Origin: Phycisphaeraceae bacterium
GTDB taxonomy: Bacteria > Planctomycetota > Phycisphaerae > Phycisphaerales > Phycisphaeraceae
Direction: 5' to 3'
DNA length: 10,265 nucleotides
Assembly: GCA_020850375.1 (NCBI GenBank)
Contig: JADZET010000394.1
Coordinates: forward strand, 1 to 10,265
A model generated the notes under the pieces. It was not told the origin of the DNA. It saw only the letters and a program-made list of their open reading frames with translations, and did no database searches. Below, piece by piece: positions 1-6,883 of the stretch (position 1 is the first letter of the stretch; each line of letters opens with the position of its first letter). The translations under genes were made by a program, and so were the position numbers.

Positions 1-998
1 ACCGCGTGCACAACATCCAGTCCGTCGCCGACGAGATCCAGAAGCTCGTCCCCGACGCCCGCATCGCCGTCGGCCACGGCCAGATGCCCTCGCACGAGCT
101 CGAGGACGTCATGCTCCGCTTCATGCGTCGTCAGGTCGACATCCTCGTCTGCACCACGATCATCGAGAGCGGTTTGGACATACCCACCGCCAACACCATC
201 TTCATCCACGAGGCCGATCACTACGGCCTGGCGGACCTGCACCAGCTCCGCGGCCGCGTGGGGCGGTCGAAACATCGCGCCTACTGCTACCTCCTGCTGC
301 CCGAGGATCGGCCGATCACCGACACCGCCCAGCGCCGCATGCGGGCCATCGAGCAATACTCCATGCTCGGCGCCGGCTTCAAGATCGCCATGCGCGACCT
401 GGAGATCCGCGGCGCCGGCAACCTCCTGGGCGCCGAGCAGTCCGGCCACATCGCCGCCGTCGGCTACGAGATGTACTGCAAGCTCCTCGAACAGGAGGCC
501 CGCCAGCTCCGCCAGGAGAAGATCGTCGAGCCCGTCCGCACCCACCTTGAACTGCCGACAGCGGGGAGAATCCCGCCGCAGTACGTGCCCAGCGAGAAGC
601 ACCGCATGGACGCCTACAAGCGCCTCAGCCGCTCCGTGAGCATGCAGGAGCTCGAGCAGCTCACCAAGGACCTCATCGACGCCTACGGCCAGCCCCCCGA
701 GCCCGTGGAGTCGCTCTTCCACCTGGCCGAGCTGCGCATCGCCGCCAGCACCCTGGGCGTGCGGATGATCCGCGTCAACGGCCCCGACGTCGTCTTCCGC
801 GCCGACGACCCCCGCAAGGTCGAGCGTGCCTTCGTCGCCTCACTGACCGGCTCATCGGCGCGCGACAGCAAGGGCCCCCGCGTGCAGGGCCGCGTGACCG
901 TCCTCGACGGCAAAACAGTCTATTACCGCCCGCCCGCGAACTACCTCGAATCCCCCGAGACGCTGCTGGCCGTTCTCCGCAAGGCCCTGAGCGTCTAG
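1..998 (+). CDS. mfd: Transcription-repair coupling factor Mfd, C-terminal part (5' end outside window)
   Basis: Mfd is a cytoplasmic ATP-driven DNA translocase. It removes RNA polymerase stalled at lesions and hands the site to UvrA for nucleotide excision repair. The reading frame is open from the left edge (first full codon at 3), so only about 331 C-terminal residues are seen. Visible are the end of the second RecA-like lobe with helicase motif V (TTIIESGLDIP, about residues 50-60 of the fragment) and motif VI (HQLRGRVGR, about 79-87). These are followed by the TRG-type translocation segment (AMRDLEIRGAGNLLG...SGHIAAVGYEMY) that distinguishes Mfd from RecG. From about residue 180 to the end lies the variable D7 region, starting near ELPTAGRIPPQYVP; in studied Mfd proteins this domain masks the UvrA-binding site. 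It ends in TAG at 996-998, overlapping the stop codon of the convergent URO-D gene. No terminator fits in between. Confidence 0.97.
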   Translation, partial: RVHNIQSVADEIQKLVPDARIAVGHGQMPSHELEDVMLRFMRRQVDILVCTTIIESGLDIPTANTIFIHEADHYGLADLHQLRGRVGRSKHRAYCYLLLPEDRPITDTAQRRMRAIEQYSMLGAGFKIAMRDLEIRGAGNLLGAEQSGHIAAVGYEMYCKLLEQEARQLRQEKIVEPVRTHLELPTAGRIPPQYVPSEKHRMDAYKRLSRSVSMQELEQLTKDLIDAYGQPPEPVESLFHLAELRIAASTLGVRMIRVNGPDVVFRADDPRKVERAFVASLTGSSARDSKGPRVQGRVTVLDGKTVYYRPPANYLESPETLLAVLRKALSV

Positions 999-2107
999 CG
1001 ATAGTCCGGCGATCCCGCTTGGATCGCGTGCATGACCGCCCGCAGGCTCGTGAGTTTCGTGCCATTGTTCACCGACCCGGCCGTCGCGACGATCAACCCG
1101 CGCTCCGGCAACGACTGCCGGCAGTCCCGCCGCACCTCGGCCATGATCGCCTCTTCGTCGTTGCTCATGAACGTGAACGGCGCGAGCTGCCCGTAGATCA
1201 CCGCCCCCGGCATCGCCTCTCGGATCTGTCTGACGCTCAGCGTCGGCCCGAAGTTCACCGCGTTCAGCCCCGTCTCAGCCAGCAGCGGCAGCAGGTGCGC
1301 CATGTCCGAGTCCGAGTGCTGATACCGCCTGTCCCCCAACCCCGGCGCAAACCGCTCAAAGACCCTCTTGAGGATCGGCTGCCCGAAAAAGGCGTACATC
1401 TCCGGCGTCAGCAGCGCGCAGTTGTCATCACGAAACGAAAACCCCGGCCCGAAGCTCTCAACGCCGCAGACTTGCTCCACGATGCTGAAGTAGTCAATGA
1501 TGACCCTAAGGATCGTGTCGCGAAGCCGGCCCGCCAGCCCCGGCTCATCCAGGATCAAATAGATCAAGTTCTCCGCCCCGTAGATCGACGTCGCCAGCGT
1601 CACGGGCCCTCGGACGTCCCGCGTGCGATGGGGTGGCCGGCCGAACCGCGCTCGATACCGCCGTTCCCTCTCGTGCCAATCGACAGGAAAGATCTCCCGC
1701 CGCAGGTCCAGCCCGTCCACCCGGTCCAGCAGCCTTTCGAGCTCCGTCGGCGTCGACGCCGCCTGCATGTGCCACCAGCTCCCCGCGTGCCACTGCCGCT
1801 CGCATCCGAAGACCTCGGCAATATCCCGCAGGGCGGGCGGCTGAAACTCCGGGTCATAAGTGTCCTCGCTCAGCAATGGTCGGCCGACAATCTGCACCGC
1901 CCGCCGGTTGTACGCCCGGGCCAGTTCCCGAGCGTAGCCAGCGTCCCGTTCGAGCCGCAGAGGGTCATACGGCTCGCCCAGCTCGCCGAACGCGCACTCA
2001 TAGCCCATGTAGATGCCGATCCGCGGCTGCGGATTGTTCGCGCAGAATGGGTCCTTGGACGCCCGTTCGTTGTCCGCCCAGAATCGCTCAAGATCGAGAG
2101 GCTGCAT
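995..2107 (-). CDS. Uroporphyrinogen decarboxylase (URO-D) superfamily protein, not HemE
   Basis: This 370-residue protein has the URO-D TIM-barrel pattern. Features in order: FRDDNCALLTPEMYAFF (about 226-241), YQHSDSDMAHLLPLLAETG (about 262-280), LNAVNFGPTLSVRQIREAMP (about 281-300), YGQLAP, and a C-terminal GLIVATAGSVNNGT (about 337-350) with a final helix. The N-terminal substrate-binding motif of true HemE (RPPxWxMRQAG type) is absent, so haem synthesis is unlikely. In corrinoid-dependent methyltransferases of this fold (MtaA/MtbA) zinc is held by His-X-Cys and a later Cys. Here the first site reads His264-Ser-Asp and the later one Gly-Ser, so those cysteines are missing. Planctomycetes carry many such paralogs, often near sugar catabolism genes; substrate unknown. 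The ATG at 2105-2107 follows a run of G without a proper Shine-Dalgarno spacing. It starts 54 nt after the DUF3553 stop, so the two probably share a transcript. Its stop overlaps that of mfd. Confidence 0.85.
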   Translation of the reverse strand: MQPLDLERFWADNERASKDPFCANNPQPRIGIYMGYECAFGELGEPYDPLRLERDAGYARELARAYNRRAVQIVGRPLLSEDTYDPEFQPPALRDIAEVFGCERQWHAGSWWHMQAASTPTELERLLDRVDGLDLRREIFPVDWHERERRYRARFGRPPHRTRDVRGPVTLATSIYGAENLIYLILDEPGLAGRLRDTILRVIIDYFSIVEQVCGVESFGPGFSFRDDNCALLTPEMYAFFGQPILKRVFERFAPGLGDRRYQHSDSDMAHLLPLLAETGLNAVNFGPTLSVRQIREAMPGAVIYGQLAPFTFMSNDEEAIMAEVRRDCRQSLPERGLIVATAGSVNNGTKLTSLRAVMHAIQAGSPDYR

Positions 2108-2161
2108 CCCCCAGGCGTACCGCGCCGGCCAGACGCGGTCAATCGCCGGGGTGGTTCGAGG

Positions 2162-2845
2162 CTACGCCCGAAGGGCGCGTTCGAGCCGCATCTTCGCCGT
2201 GGCGTAGCGTGTCTGCTGGGCGAGCTGCTGCACGGCCGGCCCCTGGCTGGCCCGCTTGAGCTGGAAGACCAGCTTCTTGAGGTGCTCGTCCCGCATGCGG
2301 ACCCAGTAGCGGAAGGCGTCCTCGAGCTCGTGCCGGGTGTACTTGGTCAGGGGGTCGGCCATTCCCGTCTGCTCGACGGCCCAGTCGATCAGGCCGCGCG
2401 GGTTGCGGACGGGATCCTCGCCGTGACGGAAGGACTCGACCGTGGCCTTGAGCCGGCCGAACTCGGTCTCGAACGGGTCGGTCAGCGCCGCGACGAGCCG
2501 CCGTAGCGGGTCGCCGTTGGTCTTGGCCTCGAGCTTGCCTAACCAGCCCTGGCCGGCTTCGGAGGCACTGCCCGACCGGCTGGCCCCGTAGCTCGACGTG
2601 TTGGACGAAACGGTCATGGTGGAATCTTCTAAGCGTCTGTTCATGATCTCTGCTGCATCCTTGCTTAACAATGGCGCCACGCCTGTGTTGATGGTCACAC
2701 GTCCGTGGGCCTGGAAAGTGACAACAATTCTTTGTGCCGGCTGGCCGTCGTGGACGATGGCCTCGGCCTGTTCAACGACCCCCGATCCCCACTCCGGCCG
2801 GCGGGGGTGAACAACCAGATCACCCCGCCCGAACTGGGGGCTCAT
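2162..2845 (-). CDS. DUF3553 domain protein with uncharacterised helical C-terminal region
   Basis: Residues about 5-60 of this 227-residue protein match the DUF3553 pattern: FGRGDLVVHPRRPEWGSGVVEQ, then a strand pair ending in VTFQAHGRVTINTGVAPL. The fold is probably a small SH3/Tudor-like barrel, related to the tail domains of UvrD/PcrA-type helicases (inference). A Ser/Gly-rich linker (about 78-100) follows. The C-terminal region (about 101-227) is charged and mostly helical, with FETEFGRLKATVESF, HELEDAFRYWVRMRDEHLKKLVF and a basic end; I do not recognise it. The frame stays open upstream to a TTG at 3061, but ATG 2843-2845 places the domain at the N-terminus as is usual for the family, and upstream codons look less coding-like. 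No strong ribosome binding site precedes this ATG; a GTG at 2930-2932 is an alternative. The gene lies behind a strong promoter and a long leader, and ahead of the URO-D gene. Confidence 0.8.
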   Translation of the reverse strand: MSPQFGRGDLVVHPRRPEWGSGVVEQAEAIVHDGQPAQRIVVTFQAHGRVTINTGVAPLLSKDAAEIMNRRLEDSTMTVSSNTSSYGASRSGSASEAGQGWLGKLEAKTNGDPLRRLVAALTDPFETEFGRLKATVESFRHGEDPVRNPRGLIDWAVEQTGMADPLTKYTRHELEDAFRYWVRMRDEHLKKLVFQLKRASQGPAVQQLAQQTRYATAKMRLERALRA

Positions 2846-3121
2846 GCCTGCGGTGCTCGACACGTTCCTACCCCAAGATCCGACATCCGCGGCTCCATCC
2901 GCCTGGGTCGGGGCCAGTTGTTTCTGAACCACGACGGTATCAGCCCCTCGCGACTGATCCGCCGACTTCCTTTGTTTTGTCAAACAGCTCCGGCGGGTGA
3001 CTGGTCCTGAACTGCGAACCAGGCCATTCGGCCCTTGCGGCTTTGAACTTGTTAGGCTCAAAAAGACGCGAAATCAACGAGCCGACGTGCCATCCCCTGT
3101 CCGTCACCCCCGAATCTCTAC
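2846..3121 (-). ncRNA. Candidate structured 5' leader of the DUF3553 gene
   Basis: From the predicted transcription start near 3121 to the likely ATG at 2845 there are about 275 nt without a convincing gene. In the minus-strand RNA I see a 7-bp stem (CTGGTTC / GGACCAG with one G-U pair, 8-nt loop; plus-strand 3001-3022). Directly next to it is GGCC-GAAT-GGCC (3022-3033), then a short GCC/GGC stem (3034-3044). This could be a cis-regulatory leader, or partly an N-terminal coding extension, since the frame is open from TTG 3061. I do not recognise a known riboswitch consensus. Confidence 0.3.
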
Positions 3122-3127
3122 ATCAGC

Positions 3128-3154
3128 ATTATACCCCGAATTCAGGACCGTCAA
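3128..3154 (-). promoter_or_regulatory. Probable housekeeping-sigma promoter for the DUF3553 / URO-D transcript
   Basis: Read on the minus strand, a TTGACG -35 box (3149-3154) and a perfect TATAAT -10 box (3128-3133) are separated by 15 bp. That spacing is short of the usual 17, but both boxes stand out in a GC-rich background. Transcription would begin near 3121 and run toward the DUF3553 gene. Confidence 0.6.
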
Positions 3155-3339
3155 CCGCCAACCGCTTGGATGATGAAATATATCCGTACACGCGATCCGA
3201 GATGGGGAAAACTCTGCTGCTATTTCTATCGGCTCGGGCCGGCGTGGACATTCACGATTCGAAATAAAACCCTTGTCTCCGCCTCCCCAGGGCCGAAAAA
3301 GACCGTGTGTGCCACTGAAAGATCGGATCGCAAACGGCC
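3155..3339. other. AT-richer intergenic spacer, no gene seen
   Basis: This stretch lies between the promoter of the DUF3553 gene and the stop codon of the sugar isomerase. Together with the leader and promoter it makes a gene-free region of 494 bases (2846-3339). It is lower in GC than the flanking genes. It contains GATATATTTCA on the minus strand (3174-3184), an 11-mer repeated upstream of the PEP-CTERM gene. It also holds a weak 4-bp stem followed on the minus strand by TTTTATTT (3262-3292) that could be a poor terminator for the isomerase gene. Open frames here have no recognisable protein content. Confidence 0.6.
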
Positions 3340-5016
3340 TTACCTCCACGCCTTGCCGTCCGCCTGCGTCCCGCACAGGCACACTTCCAGCCCCATCGCC
3401 CGGGCCATCGCCGCCTTGGCCAGCATCGCCACGTCGGCCGATTTGGCGTCCTTGGCGTAGGCCAGGTGGATGTGGTTGGCTTGGTGGCGGGCCATCATCT
3501 GGTCCCGGCTCACGCCATACGTCACCGCGTGCATGATCGGCCACTGCGGCGTTGTCGCCTCCCAGCGCCGGCGCGTCTCCGCCTCGGGCAGCTTGACCGC
3601 CTTGCCACGCCCCAGGTCCATGCACAGCTTCCCACCCCGGGCGTCGTGCCGGACAAACACCCGGCTCCAGATGATCTCGCCGGGCTTGCTCACGCCGCGC
3701 AGCGTCCCGCCGCCGAGCCTGAAATACATCGCCGGCTGACGCATCGAGTCCGCGCCCTTCCAGCCGCCCTCGAAGTGCGCCGGGGGGGCCGCGCCGCTGA
3801 TGAGGAACACCCACACGTAATCCTTTACCGTCCCTGAGGCGTCCGCGTCCCCCCAACGGATGTCGTGCAAGGTGTTCTCCACCGGCTGCCCGAGCGCCTT
3901 GTGCACCCGATAGGTCATCAGAGCGTCCAGCCCCGCGCACTCATCCACTTCATTGAAGTGCGGCAGAGGCTCCCCGGCATAGAGCACCCGCTGACCGTCC
4001 CGGCTCATCACCGGCGGGCGGTCCTGGTTGTTGAGCGTCCCCTCCACCAAGTCGCTGGCCGGCAGGACGTCCTTGAGGCCCTGCTGGTACTGAATGCCGA
4101 TCATGGCGCAGCCGAAGTCGTCCGCGATCCGCACGGCCGCGATGTACATCTTGCACTGGGTGAGGATCTGAGCATCCGTCAGGTCCGTCGCCTCGTTGGG
4201 GCCGGTGTGGAACTTCATGCCGCGATCTTCCATCCACTTCCGCACCGCTATCGCTTCGGCGTCGCTGACCTGCGTCGACTCGTAGTAGAGGGCCGACTGA
4301 CTCAGCCGCTCCTTGAACACCCCCGTCGGGTGCAAGAGATGATCGGGGATGATGGCGTTGAACATCCCCATGCACCCCTCGTCGAAGACGCCCATGATGG
4401 CCTTGTCGCGCCCAAGCTCCGCCGCAAGCTGTTCCCCCACCTTCCGGGGGCCTGCAGGCAGTTTCACCTTGGCCAGCGGGCGCACGTGGTCCGTCTTGTG
4501 CGCGCACGAACCCGTCTTGAGCCACTGGCCCAGCTTGGCCCTGAAGTAGTCGTCGCGCCCAAAATCCTCGCTCCACAGCGTCGAATACTTCACGCCCGCC
4601 TTGGTCAACGAGCCATTTAGGTTGAGCATGCCGACCAGCCCCGGCCACTGCCCGGACCAGTTCGCGCACGTCAGGATCGGCCCACGATGCGAGCACAGCC
4701 CGGACAGCACGTGATGCGAGTACTGCCACACCGCCTCAGCCACGATCAGCGGGGCGTTAGGGTCGATCGCCTTGAAGATCTCCATCCCCTGACGCTGCGA
4801 GCCGATGAAGCCGTGCTTCTGGACCGGGTCATAGGGGTGAGCACGGACGAGTTCGTACCCCAGCTCCGCCACGACGGCCGCGAGCTTCTTCTCCATCGCC
4901 TCCTGGGCGGGCCAGCAGGTCTGATTGGCCGACGGACGCAGGTCGCCGCTGGCAACTAGAAGAACCTGCCGAGACTTCCGGGGGGCTCGCTTGACGCTCT
5001 TCTTGGCTTGGGGCAT
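3340..5016 (-). CDS. L-fucose isomerase-like sugar isomerase
   Basis: This 558-residue protein resembles the L-fucose/L-arabinose isomerase superfamily, cytoplasmic Mn-dependent ketol isomerases that interconvert aldoses and ketoses. Segments typical of this large subfamily are [18 protein letters not shown] (about 211-228), [19 protein letters not shown] (about 274-292), [18 protein letters not shown] (about 299-316) and [14 protein letters not shown] (about 353-366). Near the C-terminus [13 protein letters not shown] (about 510-522) aligns by eye with the FucI segment carrying the C-terminal metal ligand His (His515 here). The final part GLEVCLCG fits the FucI end. It is about the length of E. 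coli FucI (591), but identity is low and the substrate is not proven. ATG 5014-5016 is chosen because AGAGGT (5023-5028) sits 6 nt upstream and a basic, low-complexity N-terminus follows. It is divergent from uvrC. Planctomycetes degrade fucose-rich polysaccharides, which would fit. Confidence 0.82.
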   Translation of the reverse strand: MPQAKKSVKRAPRKSRQVLLVASGDLRPSANQTCWPAQEAMEKKLAAVVAELGYELVRAHPYDPVQKHGFIGSQRQGMEIFKAIDPNAPLIVAEAVWQYSHHVLSGLCSHRGPILTCANWSGQWPGLVGMLNLNGSLTKAGVKYSTLWSEDFGRDDYFRAKLGQWLKTGSCAHKTDHVRPLAKVKLPAGPRKVGEQLAAELGRDKAIMGVFDEGCMGMFNAIIPDHLLHPTGVFKERLSQSALYYESTQVSDAEAIAVRKWMEDRGMKFHTGPNEATDLTDAQILTQCKMYIAAVRIADDFGCAMIGIQYQQGLKDVLPASDLVEGTLNNQDRPPVMSRDGQRVLYAGEPLPHFNEVDECAGLDALMTYRVHKALGQPVENTLHDIRWGDADASGTVKDYVWVFLISGAAPPAHFEGGWKGADSMRQPAMYFRLGGGTLRGVSKPGEIIWSRVFVRHDARGGKLCMDLGRGKAVKLPEAETRRRWEATTPQWPIMHAVTYGVSRDQMMARHQANHIHLAYAKDAKSADVAMLAKAAMARAMGLEVCLCGTQADGKAWR

Positions 5017-5022
5017 CGCTTG

Positions 5023-5028
5023 ACCTCT
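5023..5028 (-). promoter_or_regulatory. Shine-Dalgarno sequence of the sugar isomerase
   Basis: AGAGGT on the minus strand, 6 nt before ATG 5016. It decides this start over the longer open frame that reaches a GTG at 5091. Confidence 0.75.
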
Positions 5029-5118
5029 GATGATGGAAAACCTGGTTGCACCCGACGCATCGCGGGAGGGACACCATGATATCTCAACCATCCCCGATCC
5101 ACGTTGCGCCAGTCACTC

Positions 5119-5124
5119 TATAAT
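5119..5124 (+). promoter_or_regulatory. -10 box of uvrC, predicting a leaderless mRNA
   Basis: A perfect TATAAT is followed by six bases (TCCCGC) and then the GTG start codon at 5131. The expected transcription start therefore coincides with the first base of the start codon. No clear -35 box is seen 16-18 bp upstream. Confidence 0.6.
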
Positions 5125-5130
5125 TCCCGC

Positions 5131-6543
5131 GTGACGACCCGCCGCGAAAAGCTCGACGTTCTGCTGCAGAAAGCTCGCGGCCTGCCGGCCTGCCCCGGCG
5201 TTTACCTCATGAAGGATCCCGCCGGCGTGGTGATCTACGTCGGCAAGGCGCTGCGTCTGCCCGATCGTGTCAGCAGCTACTTCGTCCCCTCGGCTGACCT
5301 GGGCCCCAAGAAGCAGCGGATGCTCGACTTGGTGGACGACTTCGACATCATCGAATGCGAGGGCGAGTGGGAAGCGCTCTTAATTGAAAACCGCCTGATC
5401 AAGGACATCCACCCGCGCTTCAACGTCCGCCTGACCGACGACAAGACGTTCCCGTACCTCGTCGTCACCATGCGGGACGACTTCCCCGGGGTCTTCATCA
5501 CCCGTCAGCCCTCGGCCCCGCAGTTCAAGGGGGCGAAGGTGCTCGGCCCCTTCACCAGCGTCTACGCCCTGCACCGCTCGATCCAGGTCTTGCAGCAGGT
5601 CTTCCAGTTCCGCACCTGTGAGTTGGAGATCAGCAAGGACGACCCGCAGCGCCGCCGTTTCCGTCCCTGCCTCCTGCACGCCATCAAGCGATGCACCGCC
5701 CCTTGCGCCGACCGGATCTCACCCGAGCGATACCGGGCCGACATCGACCGCTTCCTCCGCCTGCTCGAGTCCAAGCGATCGGTCATGCTGCGAGAGATGC
5801 GTCAGGAGATGGAGGAGGCGTCGAAATCGCTCGAGTTCGAGCGAGCCGCCGTCCTGCGTGACCAGGTTCGCGTCCTCGAGTCCCTCGACCAGCGCGGCAG
5901 CCGTCGTCAGCTCCTCCAACCCGAGACCGAGCTTCCCGTCCTCGATCTGACCGCCCTGCGGAAGGGGGCCGAGGCCCTGCGTCAAGCTCTGGACGCCGCG
6001 AGCGAGATCCGCTGCATCGAGTGCATCGACGTCGCCCACCTCCAGGGCGGCGAGACGGTGGGATCGAAGGTCTGCTTCATTGATGGCCGGCCCTTCAAGA
6101 ACGCCTACCGACGTTACCGCATCACCGAGACGGGACCTGACGGAGTGGCTTCCGGGGGCGATGACTACGCCGCCATCCGCGAGGTCATCAGCCGCCGCTA
6201 TCGCGACGCCGGCGAAGGCCAGGAGCTCTACCCCGACCTGATCATCATCGACGGCGGTCTGGGCCAACTCCACGCCGCGATGGAGGTCTTCGGCACGCTC
6301 AGCGTCAAGCCGCCGCTGGTCGTCTCGCTGGCCAAGAAGGAGGAGCTGATCTACCACCAGGCCCGCGGCGAGCCGATTCGCCTGCCGCGCACCAACCCCG
6401 GCCTGCGTCTGTGTCAGGCCATCCGCGACGAGGCTCACCGTTTCGCCCAGCACTACCACCACCTCCTGCGTCGCAAGAGCGTCCTGGGCGAGAACAACAA
6501 GCCTCGCCGCACCAAGAAGCAGCCACCCTCACCGACGAACTGA
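5131..6543 (+). CDS. uvrC: UvrABC excinuclease subunit C, short form lacking the C-terminal HhH domain
   Basis: UvrC makes both incisions flanking a DNA lesion after UvrA/UvrB loading. In 470 residues the GIY-YIG nuclease (about 18-100) has Tyr25, Tyr36, Arg46 and Glu86. The four cysteines known to bind a [4Fe-4S] cluster in E. coli UvrC correspond to Cys163, 180, 188 and 192. The UVR UvrB-binding motif spans about 218-253 (MEEASKSLEFERAAVLRDQV). The RNase H-like nuclease (about 292-440) keeps Asp300 (CIDVAH), Asp374 (IIDGGLGQ) and His436 (DEAHRFA). Usual UvrC proteins have around 600 residues. Here about 70-80 residues between the UVR motif and RNase H domain and the whole C-terminal double HhH domain are missing, and the chain ends in a basic tail. 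No frame after 6543 encodes an HhH domain, so this is not a frameshift. The GTG at 5131 is preferred over TTG 5104 because of the -10 box at 5119-5124. Confidence 0.95.
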   Translation: MTTRREKLDVLLQKARGLPACPGVYLMKDPAGVVIYVGKALRLPDRVSSYFVPSADLGPKKQRMLDLVDDFDIIECEGEWEALLIENRLIKDIHPRFNVRLTDDKTFPYLVVTMRDDFPGVFITRQPSAPQFKGAKVLGPFTSVYALHRSIQVLQQVFQFRTCELEISKDDPQRRRFRPCLLHAIKRCTAPCADRISPERYRADIDRFLRLLESKRSVMLREMRQEMEEASKSLEFERAAVLRDQVRVLESLDQRGSRRQLLQPETELPVLDLTALRKGAEALRQALDAASEIRCIECIDVAHLQGGETVGSKVCFIDGRPFKNAYRRYRITETGPDGVASGGDDYAAIREVISRRYRDAGEGQELYPDLIIIDGGLGQLHAAMEVFGTLSVKPPLVVSLAKKEELIYHQARGEPIRLPRTNPGLRLCQAIRDEAHRFAQHYHHLLRRKSVLGENNKPRRTKKQPPSPTN

Positions 6544-6546
6544 CCC

Positions 6547-6882
6547 ATGCTCCCGGGAAATCCGCCTGCATCATGGCCGCCCCTGACCGCCGACCCCGCC
6601 GGACCACTCCTGCGCGTTAAGGTTGTCCCCGGGGCCAGTCGCAGCCGTGTGGCCGGCCTACTCGGGGACCGCCTGAAGATCCAGGTCGCCGCCCCCCCGG
6701 AAGGGGGCAAGGCCAACAAGGCCGTCTGCGAGCTGATCGCCGATCTCTTGGGCGTGCCGTCCCGACAGATCACCGTCGAGGCCGGCCACACTCAGCCCGC
6801 CAAGACGTTGCGCCTGACAGGTGTGGATCACGACCGGGCCGTCGAGCTCCTGCAAGCCGCCGCGTCACGTCATCGCGCCTAG
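6547..6882 (+). CDS. DUF167 / YggU family (UPF0235) protein
   Basis: This small 111-residue protein of unknown function has the family's hallmark strand-helix pattern. LLRVKVVPGASRSRV (about 21-35) is followed by LKIQVAAPPEGGKANKAVCELIADLLGV (about 43-70) and then the segment ITVEAGHTQPAKTLRL (about 75-90). The motif VxPxASxxxV...LKIxVxAPPxxGKAN is diagnostic. It starts 3 nt after the uvrC stop (TGA-CCC-ATG) without a Shine-Dalgarno sequence, so it is probably translated by coupling from the uvrC message. The first 20 residues are Pro-rich and not part of the domain; no better internal start is obvious. The stop TAG (6880-6882) lies one base from the stop of the convergent TPR gene. Confidence 0.93.
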   Translation: MLPGNPPASWPPLTADPAGPLLRVKVVPGASRSRVAGLLGDRLKIQVAAPPEGGKANKAVCELIADLLGVPSRQITVEAGHTQPAKTLRLTGVDHDRAVELLQAAASRHRA

Positions 6883-6883
6883 C

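Noticed and set aside
1019..2506. 495-codon plus-strand open frame
   Set aside because: It is antisense to the URO-D and DUF3553 genes. Its Pro/Arg/Leu-rich translation has no family pattern, and it is a GC-skew shadow of the minus-strand frames.
2846..3061. N-terminal extension of the DUF3553 protein from TTG 3061
   Set aside because: Codons are less GC-rich at third positions, no domain is seen, and the family normally begins just before the GD.V.HP motif, as with ATG 2845. Not fully excluded.
3058..3093. 11-codon ATG frame in the DUF3553 leader (minus strand)
   Set aside because: Very short, with a G-run touching the ATG instead of a spaced Shine-Dalgarno; likely chance.
3262..3292. Possible intrinsic terminator of the sugar isomerase (minus strand: CCCT stem with AGGG, then TTTTATTT)
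   Set aside because: Only a 4-bp stem with a 15-nt loop; too weak to call despite the T-rich tail.
5017..5091. 25-residue N-terminal extension of the sugar isomerase
   Set aside because: The Shine-Dalgarno AGAGGT lies inside it, correctly spaced for ATG 5016.
5104..5130. TTG start for uvrC
   Set aside because: It would place the perfect -10 box inside the coding region, and the extra nine residues are not part of the family.
6411..6620. A frameshifted HhH domain downstream of uvrC
   Set aside because: I read the other frames over the 3' end of uvrC and the start of the DUF167 gene. None shows the GIG-type hairpin motifs, so the short UvrC is genuine.
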